Shown: one piece after another, positions 1 through 6,976 of the stretch
Layout of the letters: each line of letters begins with the position of its first letter
Numbering within the stretch: position 1 is the first letter of the stretch
Assembly (NCBI GenBank): GCA_011391835.1
Contig: JAABPS010000081.1
Location: forward strand, 1-10,046
DNA length: 10,046 nucleotides
Direction: 5' to 3'
From: Desulfobacteraceae bacterium
GTDB lineage: Bacteria > Desulfobacterota > Desulfobacteria > Desulfobacterales > JAABPS01
Made by a program: the position numbers and the translations under genes
The notes under the pieces: model-generated
The model's database searches: none
What the model saw: the letters and a program-made list of their open reading frames with translations, nothing else
What the model was told of the DNA's origin: nothing

Positions 1-936
1 GGAGATCCGGTTGGTGATGTGTTTATATTGTCTCAAAAGAATCTGGCCAGAAAGAAGGATGGCGACAGCTATTTAAATGTTTCTTTTTCGGATAAAACCG
101 GTGAAATCAAGGGCGTTGTATGGGAGAATGTTGAACAGATGGCACGGGCCGTCAACTCCGGTGACATTGTATATGTTAAGGGGGATACTTCAGAATATAA
201 GGGAGCAAATCAACTGGTGGTGAAGAGCATGGAAAAATATTCTGATGATATGATCGAGCCCGGCGATTTTCTTCCGACAACGAAGCGCGATCCGGAGGAA
301 ATGTTTGAGCGTCTGCTGATGATCATTGATTCCATTGAGAAAAGGTTTATAAAAGATCTCTTTGATGCATTCTGGCGCGATCAGGATTTTGTGTCAAATT
401 TTAAAGCAGCCCCTGCAGCCAAAAGCATGCATCATGCCTATATTGGCGGTCTTCTGGAGCATACCCTGGCTATGGCATCTCTTGCTGATAAGATAGCAGG
501 ACATTATAGAGGCATTGATCGGGATCTCCTGATTGCAGGCGCGGTACTGCATGATATAGGAAAAATCGCTGAATATACATACCGGCTTACCATCGACTAT
601 TCAGACAACGGAAGGCTGCTTTCTCATATCGCCATTGGCCTTGAGATGCTAAATAAGAAGCTGGATGAAATTAAAGATTTTCCGGATGAAGAGGCTATGC
701 TTCTTAAACATATGATCGTAAGCCATCATGGCGCACGAGAGTTTGGTTCCCTTGAACCGCCGAAAACAATTGAGGCAGTTCTTTTAAATTATATTGATGA
801 AATCGATGCCAAAGTAAATGGTATCCGAGATTTTATGGATAGTGAAGAGGGGAATGAAAGCTGGACGTCGTATCACAGGGTGCTGGGCAGGCATTTTTAT
901 CGTGGGCAGGCCGCTGAATCGCGAATGAAGGAATAA
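1..936 (+). CDS. YhaM-family OB-fold/HD-domain 3'-5' exoribonuclease (5' end missing)
   Basis: The reading frame is open from the first base (GGA GAT CCG GTT GGT GAT), so the gene starts left of the window; the GTG at 19 is internal and lies within the OB-fold sequence. Codons up to about 80 form an OB-fold nucleic-acid-binding domain (pattern around SYLNVSFSDKTGEIKGVVW). Codons about 140-270 form an HD-type metal-dependent phosphohydrolase domain: His154 in LLEHTL, the HD pair at 184-185 in LHDIGK, the His pair at 242-243 in SHHG, and Asp266 in NYIDEID. OB plus HD in this order at about 310 residues matches Bacillus YhaM, a cytoplasmic 3'-5' exonuclease acting on RNA and possibly ssDNA. The nuclease activity is inferred from family membership. 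It precedes tmk by about 110 bases, so co-transcription is possible but unproven. An alternative is an HD phosphohydrolase with another nucleotide substrate. Confidence 0.85.
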   Translation, partial: GDPVGDVFILSQKNLARKKDGDSYLNVSFSDKTGEIKGVVWENVEQMARAVNSGDIVYVKGDTSEYKGANQLVVKSMEKYSDDMIEPGDFLPTTKRDPEEMFERLLMIIDSIEKRFIKDLFDAFWRDQDFVSNFKAAPAAKSMHHAYIGGLLEHTLAMASLADKIAGHYRGIDRDLLIAGAVLHDIGKIAEYTYRLTIDYSDNGRLLSHIAIGLEMLNKKLDEIKDFPDEEAMLLKHMIVSHHGAREFGSLEPPKTIEAVLLNYIDEIDAKVNGIRDFMDSEEGNESWTSYHRVLGRHFYRGQAAESRMKE

Positions 937-1045
937 GGTTTTTGGAAAATGTGTTGGAAGATAATACTGAAAAATTGTAACAGAAAATTTCATCATAATC
1001 ATACTTTTAGCAACCCGGTGTTATAAATAGTACCGATTGAACTAA

Positions 1046-1681
1046 GTGAAACAACCCATGTTTATTACTCTGGAAGGCATCGAAGGGTCAGGGAAAACAA
1101 CTCAGATCCTTCATCTATCGAACTACCTGAAGAACAAGGGTCATGACTGCATTACGACACGGGAGCCGGGAGGTACGTGTATTGGTGAGAAGATTCGCGC
1201 GGTTCTTCTCGATTCCAATAACAAAGACATGGTTCCTGCCACGGAATTGCTTCTCTATATTGCTGACAGGATTCAGCATGTAGCTGAAATCATTCGTCCG
1301 GCGTTATCATCCGGGAAGACTGTCTTGTGTGATCGTTACGTTGACGCAACCCTTGTGTACCAAGGTATTGCCAGAGGAATTGATGTGGAGTTGATAACCA
1401 TGCTTCATGAAAGGATTGTAGGAAATCTGCGACCGGATATGACGATTCTTCTGGATCTTCCTGCTGATACAGGATTGAAACGGGCATGGAAACAGATTCA
1501 TACCGGCGCGCGGGCGAATAGCGAAACCAGATTTGAAGAAGAAAAAATCGCATTTCATGAGAAAGTCAGGGCCGGATATCTTGAGCTTGCGCGCAAGGAA
1601 CCTGAGCGGTTTCGGATTATTGATGCTGACAGAAATGAAAACATCGTCCGAGAGGATGTGTTAAAGGCGCTATCTCTATGA
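1046..1681 (+). CDS. tmk: Thymidylate kinase (dTMP kinase)
   Basis: Phosphorylates dTMP to dTDP using ATP in the cytoplasm, an essential step of dTTP synthesis. Seen directly: a P-loop at residues 11-19 (GIEGSGKTT), REPGG at 39-43, DRY at 96-98 followed by DATLVYQG (the dTMP-binding DRX region), and a LID-like segment around 146-166 containing Arg156 and ending RFEEE. The total of 211 residues fits the family. The start is uncertain: GTG at 1046 is the longest choice, but ATG at 1058 gives MFITLEGIEG, the usual N-terminus, with a weak AAGTGA about eight bases upstream. I slightly favour 1058 as the true start. The stop TGA overlaps the ATG of the following fusion gene (ATGA at 1678-1681), which implies translational coupling. 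Function is secure. Confidence 0.95.
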   Translation: MKQPMFITLEGIEGSGKTTQILHLSNYLKNKGHDCITTREPGGTCIGEKIRAVLLDSNNKDMVPATELLLYIADRIQHVAEIIRPALSSGKTVLCDRYVDATLVYQGIARGIDVELITMLHERIVGNLRPDMTILLDLPADTGLKRAWKQIHTGARANSETRFEEEKIAFHEKVRAGYLELARKEPERFRIIDADRNENIVREDVLKALSL

Positions 1682-3969
1682 ATTATTCGATTCTCAACGC
1701 CATAGGCAATACGCCGCTTGTTGAAATACGAAACCTTAACCCGAATCCTCGTGTAAAGATTTTAGCAAAACTGGAATATTTCAATCCAGGCGGTTCGGTT
1801 AAGGACAGGCCTGCTCTTTGCATGATTGAGGCAGGAGAAAAATCGGGCGATCTTACACCGGATAAAACAGTTATTGAGGCAACCAGCGGGAATACCGGTA
1901 TTGGTCTTGCCCTTGTATGCGCTGTGAAAGGATACAGGCTGCTTTTAGCCATGTCGGAGGCTGTGAGCGTTGAAAGGCGAAAGATACTGACAGCCCGCGG
2001 GGCGGACATTGTTCTCACACCGGGTCATCTTGGGACTGATGGCGCGATTGAAGAAGTGTACCGCATGGCGCGGGAAAATCCAGGGGCCTATTTTATGGCA
2101 GATCAATTTAACAACGAAGCCAACTGGAAAGCCCATTATCACGGAACTGCCGAAGAAATATGGAATCAGACAAAAGGGAAAATTGATGTTTTTGTCGCGA
2201 CCATGGGCACGACAGGTACGCTTATGGGTGTTTCACGGAAGCTAAAGGAATATCACCCGGGTATTCAGATTGTCGGCGTTGAACCCTATCTTGGGCACAA
2301 GATACAGGGATTGAAAAACATGAAGGAGGCCTATTGCCCGGAGATCTATGAAAAAAAGCGTCTGGATAAAAAGGTAAATATTGAAGATGAGGAGGCGTTT
2401 GAGATTACACGGCGCCTTGCCAGAGAAGAGGGTCTGTTCGTCGGGATGAGCAGTGGTGCGGCCATGGCAATTGCCATGAAAGAAGCGTCCGTTATTGATA
2501 CAGGAACTATTGTTGTGCTGTTCCCGGACGGAGGGGAGCGCTACCTCAGCACAACTGTTTTTGCCGTAAAGGAAAAGATTGATCTTAAATTATTCAATAC
2601 GTTGAGCAGGACCAAGGAGCAATTCGAACCGATGGTGCCGGGGAAGGTGTCCATGTATTCATGCGGCCCAACAGCACATGCCCGGATGCATGTGGGAGAA
2701 TGCCGGCGATTCGTATTTTCTGATCTGCTTTGCCGTTATCTTGAATTCAGAGGGTATTCCGTAAAACATATCATGAATATCACTGACATTGATGACAAAA
2801 CCATCGATGGTTCAGAAAAGGCGGGTCAGGCGCTATCGGAATTCACGTCCAAACATATTGAGTCTTTTAAAAGTGATTTGGCTGCGTTGCGAATAAAACC
2901 TGCCTCGCATTATCCCAAGGCGAGCGACCATATTGACGATATGGTGGCCATGTCTGAAAAACTTGTAAAAAAGGGACATGCCTATGAAAAGCTGCGTTCT
3001 TTATATTTTGATATTTCCCGTTCTCCTGAATATGGCAGGCTTTCCGGTGTGGATATTGATAAGATAAAACTCGGCGCTACGGTAGATCTGGATGAATATG
3101 AAAAGGTGAACCCAAGGGACTTTACGCTTTTAAAACGATCGAAACTTTCTGAACTGAAAAAAGGGATTTATACAAAAACAGATTGGGGGAACGTGCGGCC
3201 TTCCTGGCATCTCCAGTGTGCAGCTATGGCCATGAAATATCTGGGTGAAACGTATGATATTCATGCCAGCGGCCGGGAGCTGGTTTTTCCACATCATGAA
3301 AATGGAATTGCTATTGCAAAAGCAATTACCGGGAAACCTCTGGCAAAATACTGGATTCATTGTGACCGGGTGCTTGTTGAAGGGAAAAAGGTCGATGAAA
3401 AGGGAGCGGGCCCAACGTTATCTGATCTTTTGGATATGGGTTATTCCGGAAGAGAGATCCGGTACTGGATGATGGCCAGCCACTATAGGAAGCCCGTTAT
3501 TTTCTCTGCGGATAAGCTTGAGGAGGGGAGGATTTCCCTGAAAAGATTAAATGCCTGCATTCATTCATTACTTCATGTAAATAAGGGTGAACCGTATCCT
3601 GAGCTTGATCAGTTGATATACGATATCAAAAATGGTTTTATCAGCGCCATGGATGATGACCTGAATATTTCAGAGGCTATGGCGTCTGTTTTTAAAGCCA
3701 TTCGACGCGTTAATGGGTTGATCCAAAAAAAGAATATTGATCAGGACGGTGCTTCAAAACTGCTGGATGCGTTTCGATATATCGATTTTGTTTTAAATAT
3801 TTTTGATTTTGAAGATGGATCTTATGATCCGGAGATACAGGAGTTGATCTATAAAAGAGATAAAGCACGAATGGAAAAAAAATGGGATCTTGCGGATACA
3901 ATCAGAGGAGAATTATTGGATAGGGGAGTAACCGTTCAGGACGATAGAATTAAGCCGAAGAATAAGTGA
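1678..3969 (+). CDS. Cysteine synthase / cysteinyl-tRNA synthetase-like fusion protein
   Basis: Residues 1-300 are a PLP-dependent cysteine synthase (CysK/CysM fold type II): the PLP Lys42 in GGSVKDR, the substrate loop TSGNTG at 69-74, the phosphate loop GTTGT at 177-181, and SSGAA at 258-262. GTTGT is closer to CysM than to the CysK GTGGT form. Residues 301-763 align over their whole length with CysRS (about 460 residues, as in E. coli): YSCGPT with zinc ligand Cys329, NITDIDDK at 367-374, SWHLQC with Cys514, FPHHEN with His539, the DDDLN region near 659-663, and a typical C-terminal helical end. Three key sites differ: HIGH is HVGE (338-341), KMSKS is KVDEK (571-575), and the Glu zinc ligand after HHEN is Gly543. 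The synthase half should make cysteine from an activated serine and sulfide. Whether the second half charges tRNA-Cys is doubtful from these changes. It overlaps tmk by four bases. Confidence 0.9.
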   Translation: MNYSILNAIGNTPLVEIRNLNPNPRVKILAKLEYFNPGGSVKDRPALCMIEAGEKSGDLTPDKTVIEATSGNTGIGLALVCAVKGYRLLLAMSEAVSVERRKILTARGADIVLTPGHLGTDGAIEEVYRMARENPGAYFMADQFNNEANWKAHYHGTAEEIWNQTKGKIDVFVATMGTTGTLMGVSRKLKEYHPGIQIVGVEPYLGHKIQGLKNMKEAYCPEIYEKKRLDKKVNIEDEEAFEITRRLAREEGLFVGMSSGAAMAIAMKEASVIDTGTIVVLFPDGGERYLSTTVFAVKEKIDLKLFNTLSRTKEQFEPMVPGKVSMYSCGPTAHARMHVGECRRFVFSDLLCRYLEFRGYSVKHIMNITDIDDKTIDGSEKAGQALSEFTSKHIESFKSDLAALRIKPASHYPKASDHIDDMVAMSEKLVKKGHAYEKLRSLYFDISRSPEYGRLSGVDIDKIKLGATVDLDEYEKVNPRDFTLLKRSKLSELKKGIYTKTDWGNVRPSWHLQCAAMAMKYLGETYDIHASGRELVFPHHENGIAIAKAITGKPLAKYWIHCDRVLVEGKKVDEKGAGPTLSDLLDMGYSGREIRYWMMASHYRKPVIFSADKLEEGRISLKRLNACIHSLLHVNKGEPYPELDQLIYDIKNGFISAMDDDLNISEAMASVFKAIRRVNGLIQKKNIDQDGASKLLDAFRYIDFVLNIFDFEDGSYDPEIQELIYKRDKARMEKKWDLADTIRGELLDRGVTVQDDRIKPKNK

Positions 3970-3999
3970 TTGATGTCCGTATTGGAAACCTTAAAATAA

Positions 4000-5019
4000 A
4001 TGAAGCCGATATATTTTCCATATACCTTTGTTCCTTCAGAAATTGTTGAGGCAGGGGCTGCCTGCTTTGGAGAGATGATTGTTTATCAGCCTTCAGGACT
4101 GGGGATACCTCCGCAGATGGCAGACGCTGCAAAAAAAGGACTGCTTGATATTCATGTGCCCGTGAAGGATGATACAAAGCAAATATTTTCAGTTTTAAAC
4201 GAATACAAGAGTTGGGCGGAAGTTCACAAAGATACGGATGGCATCCGTTTAGCACTGCGCACGAACACAAAACGTCAGATGCCCTTTATGGACGAATGCT
4301 CCATAATGAAAATACGAGAGGATATTCAACGAAGAATAAACAGGACAGATACGATTGAAGAGAAACCGGATCCCCTTTTTAGTGCCAGGGTGTTTTTACG
4401 CATGGCGCATGAGTTTGATATGCACCACTATGATATAAATCAAGGTATCCGGCAGTTAAATATCACGGAGCAGGACCTCATGAGAAACCTTCAGGGAGGG
4501 GATGAGGTTTTCGATAAAGATAGTATTCGTGATGGGGCATTTAGAGCCGATGATCCATCTGACTTCATGATCACAGAGAGGATTGAAGCGTGGTCAGGGC
4601 TCATGCTTCATGAACAGAAACATAATGAAGTATCCGGACTGTTTGTTACCAGCTATCGATCCGTATTTGCCTATATGGTCGAAAATTTTTCTGAAGGAGA
4701 AATGGTACTCAAAGCAGAAAACATTCCGATACACGAAAATAGGATCGAAAAAATTCAGGGCTGGCGAGATGTTTTCAATAAAAATATACAACGATATACT
4801 CAAGATCCATGTCCGGTGATGATGGACAAAATGCTTAATATTCCTGCTGACACCGGATGCGGCAGAACGATGTCATTGAGCATGTATATTATTCCCGGGA
4901 AAAGTCCTCTGGATGTTTTTGCCCGGTTTTTCCCGCATGAACTGGATTATTCGTATCCAAAAAATGGAGGCTGGAAGATTAAAAATACCTTGATTGGTCT
5001 TTTTGAAATTCAGGCGTAA
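4000..5019 (+). CDS. Conserved hypothetical protein, 339 aa, soluble
   Basis: I do not recognise a named family; it resembles uncharacterised proteins I associate with Desulfobacterales, but I cannot verify this. The ATG at 4000 lies 30 bases after the fusion-gene stop, with a weak GGAAA about 12 bases upstream. The N-terminus (MKPIYFPYTFVPSEIVEAG) has no signal peptide, and no membrane-spanning segment is evident. Visible points are charged helical stretches around 100-165, a His-rich HEFDMHH at 137-143, an HExxH-form string (HEQKH) at 204-208, and scattered cysteines (22, 100, 271, 287). HEQKH sits in a hydrophilic context and may be coincidental, so I do not call a protease. Position suggests co-transcription with tmk and the cysteine synthase fusion. 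The coding call is well supported by a long open frame with consistent codon use. Confidence 0.8.
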   Translation: MKPIYFPYTFVPSEIVEAGAACFGEMIVYQPSGLGIPPQMADAAKKGLLDIHVPVKDDTKQIFSVLNEYKSWAEVHKDTDGIRLALRTNTKRQMPFMDECSIMKIREDIQRRINRTDTIEEKPDPLFSARVFLRMAHEFDMHHYDINQGIRQLNITEQDLMRNLQGGDEVFDKDSIRDGAFRADDPSDFMITERIEAWSGLMLHEQKHNEVSGLFVTSYRSVFAYMVENFSEGEMVLKAENIPIHENRIEKIQGWRDVFNKNIQRYTQDPCPVMMDKMLNIPADTGCGRTMSLSMYIIPGKSPLDVFARFFPHELDYSYPKNGGWKIKNTLIGLFEIQA

Positions 5020-5091
5020 TTATCTAATATGAAAGGTATATACCACTTAATCTTATTATTTTTAACAGTAAAATAAAAAGATAAAGAACAC

Positions 5092-5120
5092 TTGACTACC
5101 TTTATTGATTGGTATATTGA
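5092..5120 (+). promoter_or_regulatory. Candidate sigma70-type promoter for the ferredoxin gene
   Basis: TTGACT at 5092-5097 is a good -35 element. It is followed by TATATT at 5113-5118 (spacing 15) or TATTGA at 5115-5120 (spacing 17). The site is about 75 bases upstream of the ferredoxin ATG, in an AT-rich gap after the preceding gene. Seen in sequence only; no start-site evidence. Confidence 0.55.
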
Positions 5121-5146
5121 ATTTTCCCGATAATAGGAATAATAGT

Positions 5147-5158
5147 GCGATTCGTCGC
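5147..5158 (+). promoter_or_regulatory. Small UUCG-loop hairpin in the ferredoxin leader
   Basis: GCGA-TTCG-TCGC forms a four-base-pair stem with a UUCG tetraloop between the candidate promoter and the Shine-Dalgarno. The closing pair is A-U rather than the highly stable C-G, and the stem is short, so it may be chance. If transcribed it could act as a 5' stabilising structure. Confidence 0.25.
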
Positions 5159-5180
5159 CATAAGTTAATTTATTTTTTGA

Positions 5181-5186
5181 AAGGAG
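5181..5186 (+). promoter_or_regulatory. Strong Shine-Dalgarno of the ferredoxin gene
   Basis: AAGGAG, within AAAGGAGAT, lies eight bases before the ATG at 5195. It is the only near-consensus ribosome binding site I see in the window, where other genes have weak ones, and it suggests high expression of the ferredoxin. It also fixes the start codon. Confidence 0.85.
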
Positions 5187-5194
5187 ATAGGTAA

Positions 5195-5383
5195 ATGGCT
5201 TTTAATCCAGTTGTTGATGAAGAAAAATGCGAAGGTTGCGAGGAATGCGTTGATGTTTGTCCTGTTGAAGTTTTTGAAATGCAGGGGGATAAGTCTGTTC
5301 CTGTAAATGCAGAAGAATGCCTTGGCTGTGATAGTTGCGTTGAAGTATGTGAAGCTGGCGCTATTACGGTTGAGGAAACATAA
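5195..5383 (+). CDS. Small 2[4Fe-4S] ferredoxin
   Basis: A 62-residue soluble electron carrier of the bacterial (clostridial-type) ferredoxin family. Two cluster motifs are visible: C12xxC15xxC18xxxC22-Pro and C42xxC45xxC48xxxC52. The second motif is followed by Glu rather than the usual Pro. The protein is strongly acidic, as is typical of ferredoxins that donate low-potential electrons to oxidoreductases. It has its own candidate promoter, a strong Shine-Dalgarno and a downstream terminator, so it appears to be a single-gene unit made at high level. That fits a general-purpose ferredoxin of an anaerobe rather than a subunit of a neighbouring enzyme. The redox partner cannot be deduced from the context. 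Confidence 0.95.
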   Translation: MAFNPVVDEEKCEGCEECVDVCPVEVFEMQGDKSVPVNAEECLGCDSCVEVCEAGAITVEET

Positions 5384-5397
5384 AAATCTTTTCATTC

Positions 5398-5452
5398 ATT
5401 GCCCCTGGTCTTTGACGAAAAATGCAAGGCCAGGGGCAATACCCGTCTTTTT
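5398..5452 (+). terminator. Rho-independent-type terminator after the ferredoxin gene
   Basis: ATTGCCCCTGG (5398-5408) pairs perfectly with CCAGGGGCAAT (5430-5440). A G-U pair and three further base pairs extend the stem inwards to a 13-base loop. A TTTTT run lies at 5448-5452, seven bases past the stem, so the U-tract is slightly displaced. It starts 15 bases after the ferredoxin stop codon. Confidence 0.75.
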
Positions 5453-5541
5453 GTATAGTTGATCTAAATAGTATATCTTGCCTTTCGTGCTGACGTAAAA
5501 AAATGGTTTTGAAGCACCTATTTTAACATTTACGGGCTGCT

Positions 5542-6825
5542 ATGAATATCATACCGTTTAACATATACCCGGAAGTTGCGCTCATTCAGCAACGCCTTGA
5601 GGCTTCTGGATTGGAAGATTTGCCGAAAGCGGTAATGGATTCCCTTTCCGTAATTCCTGTTCTAAACATGACAAAACCAGGAGATACTGTGGCGGTAGCT
5701 GTTGGAAGCAGAGGAATACGACATATTGACACCGTTCTATCTCATTGCCTTCAATTTTTAAAAAATAATAAGTTGAAGCCATTCATTGTGCCGGCCATGG
5801 GGAGTCATGGCGGCGCGACACCGGATGGGCAGACGTCTGTTCTGGAAAAACTCGGGATCACCGAATCCGCCATGGGGGTTCCTGTTTTACCGGATATGGA
5901 TGTTGCATGCATAGGAGAGCTCTCGGGGGGATTGAAAATATATTTTTCGAAACTTGCCTTGGATGCCGATCATATTGTTGTCATCAACCGGGTTAAACCG
6001 CATACAAAATTTAAGGCAGAACTTGAGAGCGGACTTTGTAAAATGCTGGCCATCGGTCTTGGCAAGGCAAAGGGCGCTGCCGAGTTCCATCAATACGCGG
6101 TTAGGCATTCGTTTCAAATAATCGAACCGGCTGCGGATGTGATTTTAAAAGAGACCGGTTTTCTTTTCGGGCTGGCATTGCTTGAAGATGGACATGGAGA
6201 GCTGGCTCATATTGAGGCTGTGCCGCCCCCTATGCTGGTAGCCCGGGAAAAAGAACTATTAAAAAAGGCTGCGGCCATGATGGGACGTATTCCTTTCGAT
6301 TCTCTGGATCTATTGATTGTTGATTTGTTTGGAAAGGATATCAGTGGAATTGGCATGGATCCAAATATTACGGGCCGGCATCGAGACATCGTGGGCGACT
6401 TTAACAAGTCGCCTCATGCTAAAAGGATATTTGTCCGCGATTTATCGCCCGGTTCAGGCGGAAATGGAAATGGTATTGGCCTGGCGGATGTAACTACCCA
6501 CCGGCTTGTCCATGCGCTGGATCTTGAGAAAACCTATATCAATGCCATCACAGCGGTTTCGCCTGAAAAGGCATCGATTCCCATGCATTTTGGAGATGAC
6601 CGGACTTGTATAGATGCATGTTTCAGAACCATTGGGCTGGACTCACCGGAAAATGTTCGCATGGTGAGAATAAAGGATACGATGAACCTTGAATATCTTC
6701 AGGTTTCACGGGCGCTTGAAAAGGAGATTTTGTCAACTGGTTCCCTTAAACAGATAACACCCTGGGTTCGATTAGGATTTAACGCTCAGGGGAATCTGGA
6801 GAATGTGTTCACTGCAGGTGAATAA
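5542..6825 (+). CDS. LarA-family (DUF2088) nickel-dependent racemase-like protein
   Basis: At 427 residues it matches lactate racemase LarA (about 424). Family members racemise or epimerise 2-hydroxyacids using a covalently bound nickel-pincer nucleotide. Visible blocks are VAVGSRGI (52-59), PAMGSHGGATPDG (84-96, His89), VNRVKPHTKF, and LCKMLAIGLGK. His154 in KPHT, Lys167 in LCKM and His183 in EFH are candidates for the catalytic His, the cofactor-binding Lys and the Ni-ligand His of LarA. The Lys-to-His spacing of 16 equals that of LarA K184-H200. A second domain follows from about residue 250 (LDLLIVDLFGKDISGIGMDPN). The protein has no signal peptide. The substrate is unknown; this subgroup is usually annotated only as lactate-racemase-domain protein. 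No larB, larC or larE cofactor genes are in the window. The start ATG at 5542 has no clear Shine-Dalgarno. Confidence 0.8.
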   Translation: MNIIPFNIYPEVALIQQRLEASGLEDLPKAVMDSLSVIPVLNMTKPGDTVAVAVGSRGIRHIDTVLSHCLQFLKNNKLKPFIVPAMGSHGGATPDGQTSVLEKLGITESAMGVPVLPDMDVACIGELSGGLKIYFSKLALDADHIVVINRVKPHTKFKAELESGLCKMLAIGLGKAKGAAEFHQYAVRHSFQIIEPAADVILKETGFLFGLALLEDGHGELAHIEAVPPPMLVAREKELLKKAAAMMGRIPFDSLDLLIVDLFGKDISGIGMDPNITGRHRDIVGDFNKSPHAKRIFVRDLSPGSGGNGNGIGLADVTTHRLVHALDLEKTYINAITAVSPEKASIPMHFGDDRTCIDACFRTIGLDSPENVRMVRIKDTMNLEYLQVSRALEKEILSTGSLKQITPWVRLGFNAQGNLENVFTAGE

Positions 6826-6976
6826 GACGGCTTGAGATGTTCATTGGAGAAACGAAAAGGAATACGGGCGAGTTGCAAGCGATTCCGCGGAGGTTGTCCT
6901 GTTTAGCGTATCCGGCTGTTTTACACCTTCACATACATCTTGCCTGGTAAAGCCATGTGTGGTATTTTTACAACGT

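Noticed and set aside
1022..1028. TATAAAT as a possible -10 element for tmk.
   Set aside because: No acceptable -35 lies 16-18 bases upstream (TCATAC or similar), so I do not call a promoter there.
4609..4623. HEQKH in the unknown 339-aa protein as a zinc metallopeptidase active site.
   Set aside because: The motif is short and common by chance, lacks the surrounding hydrophobic pattern of zincins and has no clear third ligand; kept only as an observation, not a function.
5035..5044. Perfect palindrome GGTATATACC after the unknown 339-aa gene.
   Set aside because: Ten bases, AT-rich, no extension of the symmetry and no T-run next to it; too short to call an operator or terminator.
6826..6976. 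Non-coding gap after the LarA-family gene, examined for an RNA gene, terminator or promoter.
   Set aside because: There is no tRNA-like fold, no strong stem with a T-run and no convincing promoter; I see nothing I can support.
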